From an uncultured archaeon (GTDB lineage Archaea; Thermoplasmatota; Thermoplasmata; Thermoplasmatales; Thermoplasmataceae): DNA of 64,000 nt. Positions within the stretch are counted from its first letter, which is position 1. Each line of letters begins with the position of its first letter. Position numbers and translations under genes: made by a program. The DNA lies in contig CP009479.1 in NCBI GenBank assembly GCA_000965745.1, forward strand, positions 186,001-250,000, written 5' to 3'. The notes under the pieces were generated by a model, which was not told where the DNA came from, made no database searches, and saw only the letters and a program-made list of their open reading frames with translations. Positions 52,467-62,073 of the stretch are shown one piece after another.

Positions 52467-52889
52467 ACCTGATAAGGAAAACATCTGATCTTCCCCTCCC
52501 TCCATCCACATTTTCTGGACGCCAGTCAGAAAGGTATAACAGAAGAAAGCGCAGAATCATGGATAGGAGAATATATGCCATAGAGAAGGTGGGAAATGGA
52601 GAAGGCATGCTTTCCTGAGTTTATCGCGGCCTGCCGACAATAAAGCAGAAACTGCCCAGCTCTCCTATCTGTAAAGTACATTCTCGGTTAAGATGTCAAT
52701 TTCCCTGTGCCGAACCGGACAGGCAATTTCTCGACCCCCTGACATTTTCTCAAGATGGGAGGCAGCAATTACAACGCGTAACATGCAATGCTCTTCGTAG
52801 TAAGCGGTGTCTGGAACCCTGAAATGCCTGCCCGCAGAGCAGTCCCCAAATATTAAGTCTATCCAGTTTTAAGGGGGCCGATCTTTTAA
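52467..52889. other. 423-base gap without a recognised gene
   Basis: No convincing frame, tRNA or repeat is seen. The last 30 bases hold agttttaagg (52865-52874), a likely TATA box for the permease gene. Confidence 0.4.
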
Positions 52890-54560
52890 ATGTTAATGGA
52901 TCCGGAAAAGAAGAGGAAGAAGCAGGTTGAGCTCAAAAGAGAACTTACGCTTACCCAGCTGGTTGTAATAGGAGTTTCTGGAGCTCTCGGGAATGGAGCG
53001 CTCTTTGGTGCGGTCGGCATGGTTACGACTGCAGGCTCCGGGGCAATAATAGCATTCATTTTTGGCGGTGTTATCTACATCAGCATCGCCCTCACGTACA
53101 TGGAGCTCTCCAGGGTGCATCCGGAAGCGGGTGCCCCATCGAGGTTCACACTGTACTCACACGGGCGTACAACAAGCCTCATAAACGCATTCGCCGATAT
53201 GGTTTGGTATATCTTCATACCGCCACTGGAAGCACTGTCCATCGTGGCAGGGCTGAACTACATAATACCGGGGTCACCGCTGATCATAGCATCGACCGGA
53301 TACCCGACAATCCAGGGTGTGCTTGTCGGTGTCGGGCTTGTTCTCGCATTTACCCCCTTCAACTACTTCGGTGTGGGCATGTTCGGGAAGAGCACCCTTT
53401 ACATTGGTGCAGTCAAACTGTTTTTCTACGTTTCCATGGGACTTGGGCTTATTTTCTTCGTGCACAACTTTGGGAACTTTGCCAACCCTGACTACGGCGG
53501 ATTCCTTCCATATGGAATCTCCGCAATACTGCTGATTATGCCCCTAACAATGTATGACTTCGGAGGTATACGCGTCATACCTGACCTGGCAGGCGAAACC
53601 AAGCTTAGCGAAGTAGAGAAAAAAGATGCCATTGTGAAGGCCGTTGCCTATACTGTCCTGTTTGAAACGCTTATTTACATCTCGATAGCTGTGGCAATTC
53701 TTGCCAGCATAAACTGGAGTGCACTCGGCATAGCACCGGGCGATTTCAGTTCACTGAAAGGGGCTATGGGCGGAAACAACCCATTCTTCATACTGGCAAA
53801 TTCGAACAACCTTGGCATCATATTTGCTTTTGCAGTTGTTGCAGGAATCATGGCGCCTTTCGTGACAGGTTATATATACACAGGCGCCGGGGCGAGAATC
53901 TTCTTCTCAAGCGCCAGATCAGGTTTCCTTGGAGGTGCGTTCAAGGAGCTTCATGCGAGGTATGCTGTCCCGTTCTGGGCACTGATCACCTTCGCTATTG
54001 TTGGCGCCATAACGGTCATGATTTCGGCCCCCGCACCAACTGTTTACAGCGTTATAGTTGATGCGACGGTGGCGGGATACCTCGGTTTCTCCACTCACCC
54101 TGTCGCCATGATCGTTCAGCGCAGGCAGGGAATTACCACAAAGGCTCAGAAATTCAGGGGTGCGTATATCTTCGGCCCGATCGCAATGGGGGTGTCCTCA
54201 CTCGTAGTTTACTGGAGCGGCTGGCCGTCTGATCCATACGCTATGCTCCTGATCCTGTTTGGAATCCTCATTTTCGGCATCCCCATGCGGGCGTTTGAGC
54301 AGATCAGGAACTCGCTCTGGTACATGTTCTACTTCGTGTTCCTGCTGCTCATAGTTGTGTTCTCCCATACAGTTGGTCCGGAACAGCTTTTTGGAATACA
54401 GGTTGGGTACATTCCGTTCGTGTGGGGTACGCTGATCGTGTTCCTGACCACAACCCTGGTGTTCTTTCCGTGGGGAGTACTTTCGGGGCTCAAGGAAGAG
54501 TACTACCATGAAGAATACACAGCACCTTACAGGGCACCGGTAAAGAGAGACCAGGAATGA
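52890..54560 (+). CDS. APC-family amino acid permease
   Basis: 556 residues with 12 to 14 membrane helices. LTLTQLVVIGVSGALGNGAL is the family's first helix with its Gly-rich break, and SIALTYMELSRVHPEAGAPS the consensus end of helix 2. IMPLTMYDFGGIRVIPDLAG corresponds to the helix 6 region that binds substrate. Probably imports amino acids with protons; substrate unknown. ATG 52890 or 52896. Confidence 0.88.
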   Translation: MLMDPEKKRKKQVELKRELTLTQLVVIGVSGALGNGALFGAVGMVTTAGSGAIIAFIFGGVIYISIALTYMELSRVHPEAGAPSRFTLYSHGRTTSLINAFADMVWYIFIPPLEALSIVAGLNYIIPGSPLIIASTGYPTIQGVLVGVGLVLAFTPFNYFGVGMFGKSTLYIGAVKLFFYVSMGLGLIFFVHNFGNFANPDYGGFLPYGISAILLIMPLTMYDFGGIRVIPDLAGETKLSEVEKKDAIVKAVAYTVLFETLIYISIAVAILASINWSALGIAPGDFSSLKGAMGGNNPFFILANSNNLGIIFAFAVVAGIMAPFVTGYIYTGAGARIFFSSARSGFLGGAFKELHARYAVPFWALITFAIVGAITVMISAPAPTVYSVIVDATVAGYLGFSTHPVAMIVQRRQGITTKAQKFRGAYIFGPIAMGVSSLVVYWSGWPSDPYAMLLILFGILIFGIPMRAFEQIRNSLWYMFYFVFLLLIVVFSHTVGPEQLFGIQVGYIPFVWGTLIVFLTTTLVFFPWGVLSGLKEEYYHEEYTAPYRAPVKRDQE

Positions 54561-54778
54561 TTGACCGCCCTTTTGAAGGGAGACAGGGCGCAGGACTCCC
54601 CCGCCCCACCCAACAATTTTTTTATCCTCCATTTCAGTGTGAATCCCCAATTCCTGTATTTGCCCGGGGCCATACTGTTTGCAGCCCCTGACATCCATTG
54701 AAGTTCTCCCGGGAAGAATGTGCCTTTTATGCAAATTTTGATAGAATATCTTATTATATTTTTTCAAGATTAGGAACT

Positions 54779-55882
54779 ATGCTGGGACTTGCAGATCCCC
54801 TTGAGGATCTCTTCCAGAAGATGAATTCGGGTGAGGACCTGGACGAAGACGATATAGTCTACATGTACGACATGGCAGACCTTATGTCGTTAGGCCGCAT
54901 GGCAAGATCTCTTACTGACAGGATCACCGGAAGATATACTTCATTCGTATCAAACATGATTCTGAACTACACCAATATCTGTAATGTCAGATGCAATTTT
55001 TGCGCCTTTTACAGAACCGGCAAGGAAGATGACTCATATTTGCTGTCCGGGGAACAGGTGCTCGAAAAGATCAGGTACCACTACGAGAATTTCGGGATAA
55101 GGCAGCTGCTTATACAGGGTGGAGTGAACCCGTCACTTGGCCTTGATTACTACACAGGCATGTTTTCCGCCATAAGGGATGAGTTTCCTGAGATCGGCAT
55201 ACATGGCCTTTCGACCTCTGAGATCTCCTTCATTTCAAAGAAGGAGAAACTTAGTTTTTACGACACTATCTCGGCACTTGCCGAGAGCGGACTGGAGTCC
55301 ATACCCGGTGCCGGAGGTGAAATACTGTCCTCCGATGTCAGGGTGAAGCTCGGAAGGCCCGCAAACAGCGGCGATGAATGGCTCAAGGTCATGGAGGATG
55401 CACACAGGCAGGGTGTAAGAAGCAGTGCCACCATGATGTTCGGCCACATTGAGCAGAGCAGGGACAAGGCCAGGCACCTGCTTTCGATCCTTGAGCTTCA
55501 GAGAAAGTACAAGGGCTTCATGTCATTCACAGCGTGGAATTTTGAGCCCGGAAGGACAAAGCTTGAGGAAACCGGACAGGTGAAGTACAGGGCCGGCGGT
55601 GCGGATGTTCTCAGAAACATCGCCATTGCGAGGATCGTGTTCAACAAGGACCTTCCCGTCATCCAGAGCTCATGGCTCACAAACGGCCTCGAGATGGGGC
55701 AGCTCGCAGTCCTCTTCGGCGCCAATGACTGGGGTGGAACAATATACGACGAGAAGGTCATTCCTGCAACCGGAAAGCAGGTCGGCAACCTCAGGAAGGA
55801 CTTCATTATAAACAACCTGAAGCAGATCGGCATGTCACCGGTCGAGAGGGACAACCTCTACAGAGTGGTGAAATATTACTGA
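54779..55882 (+). CDS. mqnC: Cyclic dehypoxanthinyl futalosine synthase MqnC (radical SAM)
   Basis: 367 residues from ATG 54779; ttatatt about 26 bases upstream supports it over the in-frame 54698. Radical SAM motif NICNVRCNFCAFYR, QGGVNPSLGLDYYTGMFSAI, SGLESIPGAGGEILSSDVR and FMSFTAWNFEPGRTKLEE are MqnC marks. It cyclises dehypoxanthine futalosine in menaquinone synthesis. truD follows three bases after its stop, so they share a message. Confidence 0.92.
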   Translation: MLGLADPLEDLFQKMNSGEDLDEDDIVYMYDMADLMSLGRMARSLTDRITGRYTSFVSNMILNYTNICNVRCNFCAFYRTGKEDDSYLLSGEQVLEKIRYHYENFGIRQLLIQGGVNPSLGLDYYTGMFSAIRDEFPEIGIHGLSTSEISFISKKEKLSFYDTISALAESGLESIPGAGGEILSSDVRVKLGRPANSGDEWLKVMEDAHRQGVRSSATMMFGHIEQSRDKARHLLSILELQRKYKGFMSFTAWNFEPGRTKLEETGQVKYRAGGADVLRNIAIARIVFNKDLPVIQSSWLTNGLEMGQLAVLFGANDWGGTIYDEKVIPATGKQVGNLRKDFIINNLKQIGMSPVERDNLYRVVKYY

Positions 55883-55884
55883 AG

Positions 55885-57129
55885 ATGTCAGACCCTTCAG
55901 AGTTATCCGTCGGTATAGATGGGCGGATTTCTTCAGTGCCGGGATTCCCGGGGAGCATCAAGGATGAGATATCAGATTTTATAGTCGAGGAGATCCCGGA
56001 CCCTTCCATAACAAGGTCGGAGGATGGAAAATACGGGTACCTCATGATAAAACTGACAGACTGGGATACGAACAAGTTTCTTTCCAGGCTGGCAAAGGAG
56101 CTTCATATCAGCAGGAAAAGAATAACCTACGCCGGGACAAAGGACAAGCGGGGAATAACTGTACAGTACTTCTGCGTGAATTCCCGGTTTTCTCCGGATG
56201 AAATAAGAATAAGTGATGCAGAGGTTCTCGAATATTTCCGTTCAGATCACTTCCTTAAGCTCGGTGATCTGGTGGGGAACAGATTCACCATCAGGATATC
56301 ATCGGAAGGGGAGAGGGAGAACGATATCCGGGAAATTTATGCATCGATAATGCGGGCGGGCGGTTTTCCAAACTTCTTCGGGATGCAGAGGTTCGGGTCG
56401 ATGAGGAGAAACACGCACAAGATTGGAAAATACATAGTTCAGGGAGACTACAGGAAAGCCGTTGAAACATACATATACGATCCAGAATTCGACACGGAAG
56501 ATTTCAGGGTGAGGTTTGGAGAAACACATGACGCTGCGGAAGCGCTGAAGGACTTTCCCCTGAGGCTGACTTTTGAGCGCTCAATTCTCGGCTACATACA
56601 GGAGAGCGGAAACTTCGAGGGTGCGTTCAGCGCGTTCCCAAAGAACCTCGGGATGCTGTTTGTCCATGCTTACCAGTCTTACATCTTCAACCGCATCCTT
56701 TCGGAAAGGCACAAGGCCATGGGAGACCTCAACGAGGCGGTCCCGGGGGATATAGCCTACGCGGTTGACCAGTACTTCAACCCCGTGGACAGGGAAGAGA
56801 TAAAAGTAAACAGGTACAACACCGATAAAATAAACCGCCTGATTGGCGAGGACAGACTCAGGCTCACCATCCCGCTGATAGGGTATGAAAGCAGGATGAC
56901 GGATAATTTCCAGGGAGAAATAGAGAGAAAAATAATGGAGGAGGAGAAGGTACTCTTCCCGCAGTTCCGTATAGGCGGTTATCCGGAACTTTCTTCAAAA
57001 GGCGACCGCAGGATAATTTCCGCAAAGCCCCTGGACTTCGAATATACTGGTGACAATACGATGAAGTTCTCCCTTGGGAGAGGTATTTATGCAACCTCTT
57101 TCCTGAGGGAGTTTCTTAAGCAGGATTAG
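55885..57129 (+). CDS. truD: tRNA pseudouridine(13) synthase TruD
   Basis: 414 residues. The catalytic loop reads RITYAGTKDKRGITVQYFCV with the essential Asp; GNRFTIRI, FPNFFGMQRFGSMRRNTHKI and the inserted TRUD domain (LFVHAYQSYIFNRIL) follow. Modifies U13 in tRNA. Co-transcribed with mqnC. Its TAG overlaps the TAA of the convergent TBP gene by 4 bases. Confidence 0.94.
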   Translation: MSDPSELSVGIDGRISSVPGFPGSIKDEISDFIVEEIPDPSITRSEDGKYGYLMIKLTDWDTNKFLSRLAKELHISRKRITYAGTKDKRGITVQYFCVNSRFSPDEIRISDAEVLEYFRSDHFLKLGDLVGNRFTIRISSEGERENDIREIYASIMRAGGFPNFFGMQRFGSMRRNTHKIGKYIVQGDYRKAVETYIYDPEFDTEDFRVRFGETHDAAEALKDFPLRLTFERSILGYIQESGNFEGAFSAFPKNLGMLFVHAYQSYIFNRILSERHKAMGDLNEAVPGDIAYAVDQYFNPVDREEIKVNRYNTDKINRLIGEDRLRLTIPLIGYESRMTDNFQGEIERKIMEEEKVLFPQFRIGGYPELSSKGDRRIISAKPLDFEYTGDNTMKFSLGRGIYATSFLREFLKQD

Positions 57130-57680
57130 ATAAGCCCTACTTTCTGGAGTTCTTTCTTTACCTTTATAACTGCCTGCTCTATTTCGCTCTCTTCCTTGGC
57201 GCCCGTGCATACGACCTTTCCGCTTCCGAACAGAAGGAGTACAACCTTTGGTTCCTCCACCCTGTAAACAAGCCCCGGAAACTGCTCAGGCTCATATTCC
57301 ACATTCTCAAGGCCCAGAGACATTGCTATGTCCGTAAGATTGAGATCTGCCTCCAGATCGTACACAGCAACAATGTTCTGCACAACAATCTCCGGAGTAT
57401 CATAAACTTCTATTCCGGCCTTCTTCAGTTTCTGTATAATTGTCTCTATGGTAAGTTTAACATTTGCCAGGTTCTTTGCCCCAGTACAGTTGACTTTCCC
57501 GCTCCTGAAAATAAGCACGGCAGTCTTTGGCTCCTGAAGCCTGTATATAAGGCCCGGGAACTGCTCAGGCTCGTACTCTGACCCATCAAGGGCGAGGGCA
57601 ATTCTGCTCAAATCTAGGTGCTCTGCAAGCGATGTCGAGGCAACTATGTTTTCAATGTTAATCTTTTCCCTTTCACTCAT
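57126..57680 (-). CDS. tbp: TATA-box-binding protein
   Basis: 184 residues in two imperfect repeats of about 90: NIVASTSLAEHLDLSRIALA...FPGLIYRLQEPKTAVLIFRSGKV and NIVAVYDLEADLNLTDIAMS...FPGLVYRVEEPKVVLLLFGSGKV. It makes the saddle that binds TATA boxes. An acidic tail is short. ATG 57680 (MSEREK) is preferred; cttataaag about 22-26 bases upstream is a good TATA box of its own. Confidence 0.96.
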   Translation of the reverse strand: MSEREKINIENIVASTSLAEHLDLSRIALALDGSEYEPEQFPGLIYRLQEPKTAVLIFRSGKVNCTGAKNLANVKLTIETIIQKLKKAGIEVYDTPEIVVQNIVAVYDLEADLNLTDIAMSLGLENVEYEPEQFPGLVYRVEEPKVVLLLFGSGKVVCTGAKEESEIEQAVIKVKKELQKVGLI

Positions 57681-58113
57681 GAACAACCCTTCTTGGCTTT
57701 ATAAGTAATGACTATTTAAAGATGTTTTTTGCAGGCATACCCTCCTGCCTGAGAAATGCCATTGAAATATGCCTGTTACATAGGCTACAGGCGTTGCGGA
57801 AAAGAGGGAGAGAAATATGGCACTGATGCATGAAGTTCAGCCCGCCTGTGCAGCCATTTCCTTTTAATCGCTTGCCCACGGACAATATGGTTATCCCGAA
57901 CATTGGCATCCCCTGGAATGCACGCCCTTCCTCTGGCATTCCCCGATAAGCCGGTCCAGTTCTGCCAGATAGGAATCCATTCCTGAAGCCATGAAAAACA
58001 TTAAGCGTCATGGTGGTAAAGGATTGCCTGCCCTCAATATATGCAGGAAACTGAACTTTCGGGTCGACTCTCCGGGAAGGGAGAAACCGGGCATAAAAAA
58101 TAGATTTGGTTTA
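57681..58113. other. 433-base gap without a recognised gene
   Basis: Holds the TBP promoter (57697-57706). Short inverted repeats occur (gcagg...cctgc near 57731-57750; ggaatgc...gcattcc near 57914-57943), which could fold as RNA, but no known RNA family is recognised. The minus-strand frame 57712-58011 has no protein features. Confidence 0.35.
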
Positions 58114-58413
58114 TTACATCATGTTGAGTGCTTCTTTTGCCTCATCGCTCATCAATTCAGGGTTCCACGGAGGTTCCCAGACCAGCTCAACATCTGCTGC
58201 CTCAACTCCTTCCAGGTTCTCGACAACTCTCTGTGCCTCAGAAAGTATCCATGGAGTGACTGGACAGGTTGGAGCAGTCATGGTCATCTTGATGTAAACT
58301 CTGTCATTATCAATTTTAACTTCATAAACGAGGCCCAGGTTAACAACGTCCATACCGATCTCAGGATCGGAAACCTGTTTCATTTCCTCGAGAACTTCTT
58401 CTTCTGTAACCAT
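58114..58413 (-). CDS. MIP18/SufT-like iron-sulfur assembly factor (DUF59)
   Basis: About 99 residues. EEVLEEMKQVSDPEIGMDVV, VNLGLVYEVKIDNDRVYIKM and MTAPTCPVTPWILSEA match the DUF59 family, in which the Cys of TxPxCP is key. Such proteins help deliver Fe-S clusters. ATG 58413 gives the normal start; an upstream in-frame start at 58506 adds 31 residues without similarity. AT-rich taagtatttg about 26 bases upstream. Confidence 0.88.
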   Translation of the reverse strand: MVTEEEVLEEMKQVSDPEIGMDVVNLGLVYEVKIDNDRVYIKMTMTAPTCPVTPWILSEAQRVVENLEGVEAADVELVWEPPWNPELMSDEAKEALNMM

Positions 58414-58538
58414 TTCTAGTCCCTCGTAAAAAAGTATTAACAAATACTTAACCGTTGTGTTAGCAAATTGAAAAACATAGGCACGTTTTTGACCGTAGGA
58501 ATTCATATACGAGTAATTGCTAGTTTAGGTGATGGCAA

Positions 58539-59192
58539 ATGTTCATGGACAGAAAGGAAGCAGGAGAAAGGCTTTCTGAGATCCTGAAGGGATTCAGGGG
58601 CAAGAAATGTGTGGTTTATGCACTCCCTAGAGGTGGACTGCCGGTAGCTTTTGAAGTTTCCAGAAACCTCTCACTCCCGCTGGATGTCCTTATTGTGAAG
58701 AAGATAGGAGCACCGTACCAGGAGGAGCTGGCCCTCGGGGCCGTCACAGAGGGAGACCCTCCCATCTTTTACTACAACAAGGATCTCATGTTCCGGATTG
58801 GTTACAGTGAGAAGGAAATTCAGCCGCTTGCCAGGAAAAAAGTAGAAGAGATAGGCCGGCTCAGGGAGTACTACCGGGAAGGTGAAGCCATGAAAATCGA
58901 CCCGGGCAGCATTGCAATAATAGTGGATGACGGAGTTGCAACTGGAGCAACTGTAAAGGCCGCTGTCAATTTCTTCAGGGAGAATGGCTACAGCAAGATC
59001 GTGGTGGCCGTGCCTGTAGCCCATGAAACAGTCCTTAGAGAGATAAAAAAGATGGCGGATGAGGTCTACTGCGTGGATGCAGTCCCGTACATGTCTGCTG
59101 TTGGAGAGTTCTACAGGGATTTCAGGGAAATATCCCATGAGCAGGCCCGCGAAATGCTGCTTGATGCACGCCGCATGATTAGCAGGGCCTGA
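58539..59192 (+). CDS. Phosphoribosyltransferase-family protein
   Basis: 217 residues. The PRPP loop IAIIVDDGVATGATVKAAVN and VYALPRGGLPVAFEV with VLIVKKIGAPYQEELALGAV define the group of ComF/predicted phosphoribosyltransferases often found fused to hydrolases in bacteria. Substrate base unknown. ATG 58539 or 58545. Divergent from the DUF59 gene. Confidence 0.85.
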   Translation: MFMDRKEAGERLSEILKGFRGKKCVVYALPRGGLPVAFEVSRNLSLPLDVLIVKKIGAPYQEELALGAVTEGDPPIFYYNKDLMFRIGYSEKEIQPLARKKVEEIGRLREYYREGEAMKIDPGSIAIIVDDGVATGATVKAAVNFFRENGYSKIVVAVPVAHETVLREIKKMADEVYCVDAVPYMSAVGEFYRDFREISHEQAREMLLDARRMISRA

Positions 59193-59202
59193 TCGGCCAC
59201 CT

Positions 59203-60168
59203 TCATGGGAGCAGAGGCTTCATCCTGGGGATCAGTGCGTTTCTTATTGATTCTGCAATCAGGTCAGATCTCAGTACCCTCTCATCCGACAGGAAACCTA
59301 CGAGACCTTCCCTGGCACCGATTCCCGCTGTGCCCTGGTGCTTCTCAAACGCTGAACTCAGGTCAAGCCCGCGCTTGACTTCCCTCACAAGGCTTTCTGG
59401 CACCTGGAAACCGCTGCTGAACCCTGTGGTAAGCTCGCCGTTCCTGTCGATCACAACCGCACAGTGGACGTCGTAGTAAGTGTCATTGAACCTGTTGCGG
59501 AAAAGCCCTGCCTCTATTCCCACGGAATAATCATAATCCTTCAGGCTGAAAATGGCCCTTTCGTATGCGAGTTCTATCACCTGGTCTCCCATGGGCTGGT
59601 TTTCTTCAGTGTTGAACTCACTGTTCTGTTCCACTGAAATGTTTGACATGAATGAAGAGAATACTGTTTTCACTGCCTCAACCTTCAGGCTGTTCCCTGT
59701 CGCGACGGCTATCCTGACGGGCTTTATCCTCCGGCCGTCTTCGTCTATTTCGCCTTCAATAATGCGTGTTGAGCTGATCGGAAACAGGTCCTCGGCAATG
59801 ACGTACGGGACGACCAATATCCTCATCGGCTCAAGCCCGTTCCTCTTCCTTGCCCCGTTTATCTTCTCCGCCCTGGAGTATGTCTCCCTCGATACAACAA
59901 TGCAGTCGTATTCCTTTCCGGTCATGGAGTTCCCCTCCCTTGAGGTGAGCGGGACAATTTCAAATTCTGCACCCAGGGATTCCAGGTATTCGGCTACCCT
60001 CCTTCTCCTCTCCTCGTAAGGGACTTTGCCGTACCTCTTGTTTTCCTCAAGGTATTCATCCGTAGTGAGGCCCACAACCACCCTGTTTCCGGTTTGCACC
60101 GCGGCCTTCAGAAGTTCCTTGTGCCCCGGATGCAGAAATGCAAATGTCCCTCCCAGGATGGTGATCAT
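59203..60168 (-). CDS. coaD: Phosphopantetheine adenylyltransferase fused to DUF84 NTP phosphatase
   Basis: 321 residues in two enzymes. Residues 1-150: archaeal/eukaryotic-type PPAT, with GGTFAFLHPGHKELL (nucleotidyl-transfer HxGH) and EDLFPISSTRII; it makes dephospho-CoA. Residues about 152-321: DUF84/YjjX inosine/xanthosine triphosphatase, with VRIAVATGNSLKVEAVKTVF, YSVGIEAGLFRN and EGLVGFLSDERVLRSDL. The reason for joining CoA synthesis and nucleotide-pool cleaning is unclear. A type I CoaA is encoded 9 kb away. Confidence 0.9.
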   Translation of the reverse strand: MITILGGTFAFLHPGHKELLKAAVQTGNRVVVGLTTDEYLEENKRYGKVPYEERRRRVAEYLESLGAEFEIVPLTSREGNSMTGKEYDCIVVSRETYSRAEKINGARKRNGLEPMRILVVPYVIAEDLFPISSTRIIEGEIDEDGRRIKPVRIAVATGNSLKVEAVKTVFSSFMSNISVEQNSEFNTEENQPMGDQVIELAYERAIFSLKDYDYSVGIEAGLFRNRFNDTYYDVHCAVVIDRNGELTTGFSSGFQVPESLVREVKRGLDLSSAFEKHQGTAGIGAREGLVGFLSDERVLRSDLIAESIRNALIPRMKPLLP

Positions 60169-60187
60169 GCTCTAGGAATCCCCTGGC

Positions 60188-61417
60188 TTATATTTTATTT
60201 TCAGCCTGGTTGCTGATCTTTGCCTCTTCTGCCTTCACCACTTCCGAAAGCCTCTTTATGCCTTCGATCAACTTTTCATTCTCCGGGAATGTGAAGTTCA
60301 GCCTCATCGACCTTGTGTGGCTGTTGTCGGCTGTGAACGCAGGGCCGCTAACATATATGACTCCTTTCCTGACCGCACTCATGAGCATCTTTGATGTGTT
60401 TATGTCTCCCTTCACGGTAGCCCATACAAACATGCCCCCTTCAGGCTTCGTCCAGGTTCCAACATCCGAAAAGTACTTCTCAAGGGAAGCCAGCATCACG
60501 TCCCTCTTATTCCTGTAGATCTCGATTGATTTCGGGACCTGCCGATCTATTATGTTCCTCTTGAGGTATTCGTAAGCTATGAACTGGGAGAGTGTGTTGG
60601 TCGAAAGGTCAAGTGCCTGCTTCAGAAGGTTGACCGTATTGGTAACCTCTTCCGAACTCACGATGTACCCCAGCCTCAGCCCTGGTGACATTATCTTTGA
60701 GAAGCTCCCCATGTAGATCACGTTCCCGTTCCTGTCGAGGCTCTTGATCGATGGTATCTTGCTGCCGGAATACCGGAGCTCGCCATAGGGGTTGTCTTCA
60801 ACGATCGGTATCTCGTGATTTTCTGAAATCTCAAGAAGATGCTTTCTCCTGTCCAGCGAGAGTGTCACACCAGTGGGATTCTGGAAATTTGGTATCACGT
60901 ATATGAACTTAGGCTTCCTTCCTTTCCCTTCAAGGTCCGTTATTCTCCGTTCGACCTCGTCTGTTACTATCCCGTTTTCATCCATCCTGATCTGGATCAT
61001 GTCCGCTGCATTGGCATTGAATGCAGAAACCGCCCCCACGTACGTCGGGGACTCTGTTATTATGGGATCGCCGGGGTCTGTGAAAATTCTTCCAATTGCA
61101 TAAAGTGCCTGCTGGGAGCCTGCTGTCACAATGATTTTGTCATCGTCGGTCTCTATGCCTTCCTTCCTGCTAACGAATTTCTTCAGCTCAGCCCTCAGGG
61201 TATCAAGGCCGGCGGTATTCCCGTATTGAAGCGCCTGGTCAGAGTTTTTCTCAATCACGTCATCGATAATCTCCCTGATTTCCTTTTTCGGAAATGTACT
61301 CGGGTCCGGCATGCCTCCGCCAAATGATACGATATCATTGCTGGTGGCGTATTTCAGGAGTTCTCGTATTTCGGAAGGCTTCATGTGTCCGACTATTTCT
61401 GATAACTTAAAATTCAT
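60188..61417 (-). CDS. PLP-dependent aminotransferase (class I/II, MocR-like subgroup)
   Basis: 409 residues. Segments ISFGGGMPDPSTFP-like (IVSFGGGMPDPSTFPKKEI), TAGSQQALYAIGRIFTDPGD, YVIPNFQNPTGVTLSLDRR, VEDNPYGELRY and the Schiff-base Lys in YMGSFSKIMSPGLRLGYIV. It resembles 2-aminoadipate/aromatic aminotransferases; the exact amino acid is not evident. ATG 61417. Twenty bases upstream of the PPAT gene start, so possibly one message. Confidence 0.88.
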   Translation of the reverse strand: MNFKLSEIVGHMKPSEIRELLKYATSNDIVSFGGGMPDPSTFPKKEIREIIDDVIEKNSDQALQYGNTAGLDTLRAELKKFVSRKEGIETDDDKIIVTAGSQQALYAIGRIFTDPGDPIITESPTYVGAVSAFNANAADMIQIRMDENGIVTDEVERRITDLEGKGRKPKFIYVIPNFQNPTGVTLSLDRRKHLLEISENHEIPIVEDNPYGELRYSGSKIPSIKSLDRNGNVIYMGSFSKIMSPGLRLGYIVSSEEVTNTVNLLKQALDLSTNTLSQFIAYEYLKRNIIDRQVPKSIEIYRNKRDVMLASLEKYFSDVGTWTKPEGGMFVWATVKGDINTSKMLMSAVRKGVIYVSGPAFTADNSHTRSMRLNFTFPENEKLIEGIKRLSEVVKAEEAKISNQAENKI

Positions 61418-61507
61418 ACAGCATCTCCCAATAAGTCAGGTCTACAGCATATAAAAATAATCCGCCAGTCATAGTATAGCACGCTTTTCTGATGAGCAGG
61501 GAATCCG

Positions 61508-61523
61508 TAAAATATAATATACA
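61508..61523 (+). promoter_or_regulatory. TATA box of the GTPase gene
   Basis: gtaaaatataatatac is centred about 26 bases before ATG 61543, which selects this start over the in-frame ATG 61492 that lies upstream of the box. Confidence 0.6.
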
Positions 61524-61542
61524 ACTACAAATAACTCGGCGG

Positions 61543-62073
61543 ATGGATCAAGAAAGAGTAACCTGGAAGATTACGGTCCTTGGCCAGCCCGATGCGGGCA
61601 AATCATCACTCATATCCAGGATTGTGTATGATTCAGATTCAGGCGTTATAAAGCAGCGTGGGCTCATCAAGAAGAAGATGACCCTCGAGAAGGAAGGGCG
61701 GAAAGTCATAGCGGACCTCCTGTTCCTGGAGCTTAAGGACGAGGAAGGCGTGGAGAAGCTCCTCACCGGTTCAAACTGCGTTCTGGTGGCAGTCGACATC
61801 ACCAAGAATGAAGAGCTTGAGGTTGCCGCCGATATAGTGAGATACCTGTATAGCTTTGAGGAGAGCCCCCTGGTCATCCTCATTGGCACGAAATCCGACC
61901 TCAGGTATGAGGCAGTTGTGTGGGAAAAGGATTTTGACAGAGTCAGGCAGGACCTTGGAGTGGACTACTTCCTTGTCAGCGCGAAGACCGCAGACTCGAT
62001 CCCTGAACTTGTCGATCATATGGCAGAAAAACTCCTTGAAAGGTTCTATGCAAAGAGGAAAGCCAATGCATAG
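61543..62073 (+). CDS. Ras-like small GTPase
   Basis: 176 residues. P-loop LGQPDAGKSSLISR, a short switch region (KQRGLIKKKMTLEKEGRKVI), base-recognition TKSD in ILIGTKSDLRY and the SAK motif in FLVSAKTADSI. The Walker B/DxxG motif is weak (LLFLELKDEEG in its place), so GTP hydrolysis may need a partner. Archaeal Ras-superfamily proteins of this kind are poorly known. Its last 8 bases overlap the endonuclease gene, implying co-translation. Confidence 0.85.
   Translation: MDQERVTWKITVLGQPDAGKSSLISRIVYDSDSGVIKQRGLIKKKMTLEKEGRKVIADLLFLELKDEEGVEKLLTGSNCVLVAVDITKNEELEVAADIVRYLYSFEESPLVILIGTKSDLRYEAVVWEKDFDRVRQDLGVDYFLVSAKTADSIPELVDHMAEKLLERFYAKRKANA

Noticed and set aside
57712-58011. 99-codon minus-strand frame in the gap after TBP
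   Set aside because: No domain, odd composition (Cys/His/Met rich), no promoter; looks like chance.
57126-58113. SRP RNA, RNase P RNA or rRNA in the larger gaps
   Set aside because: None of the gaps shows the conserved cores or the high G+C helices expected of these RNAs.
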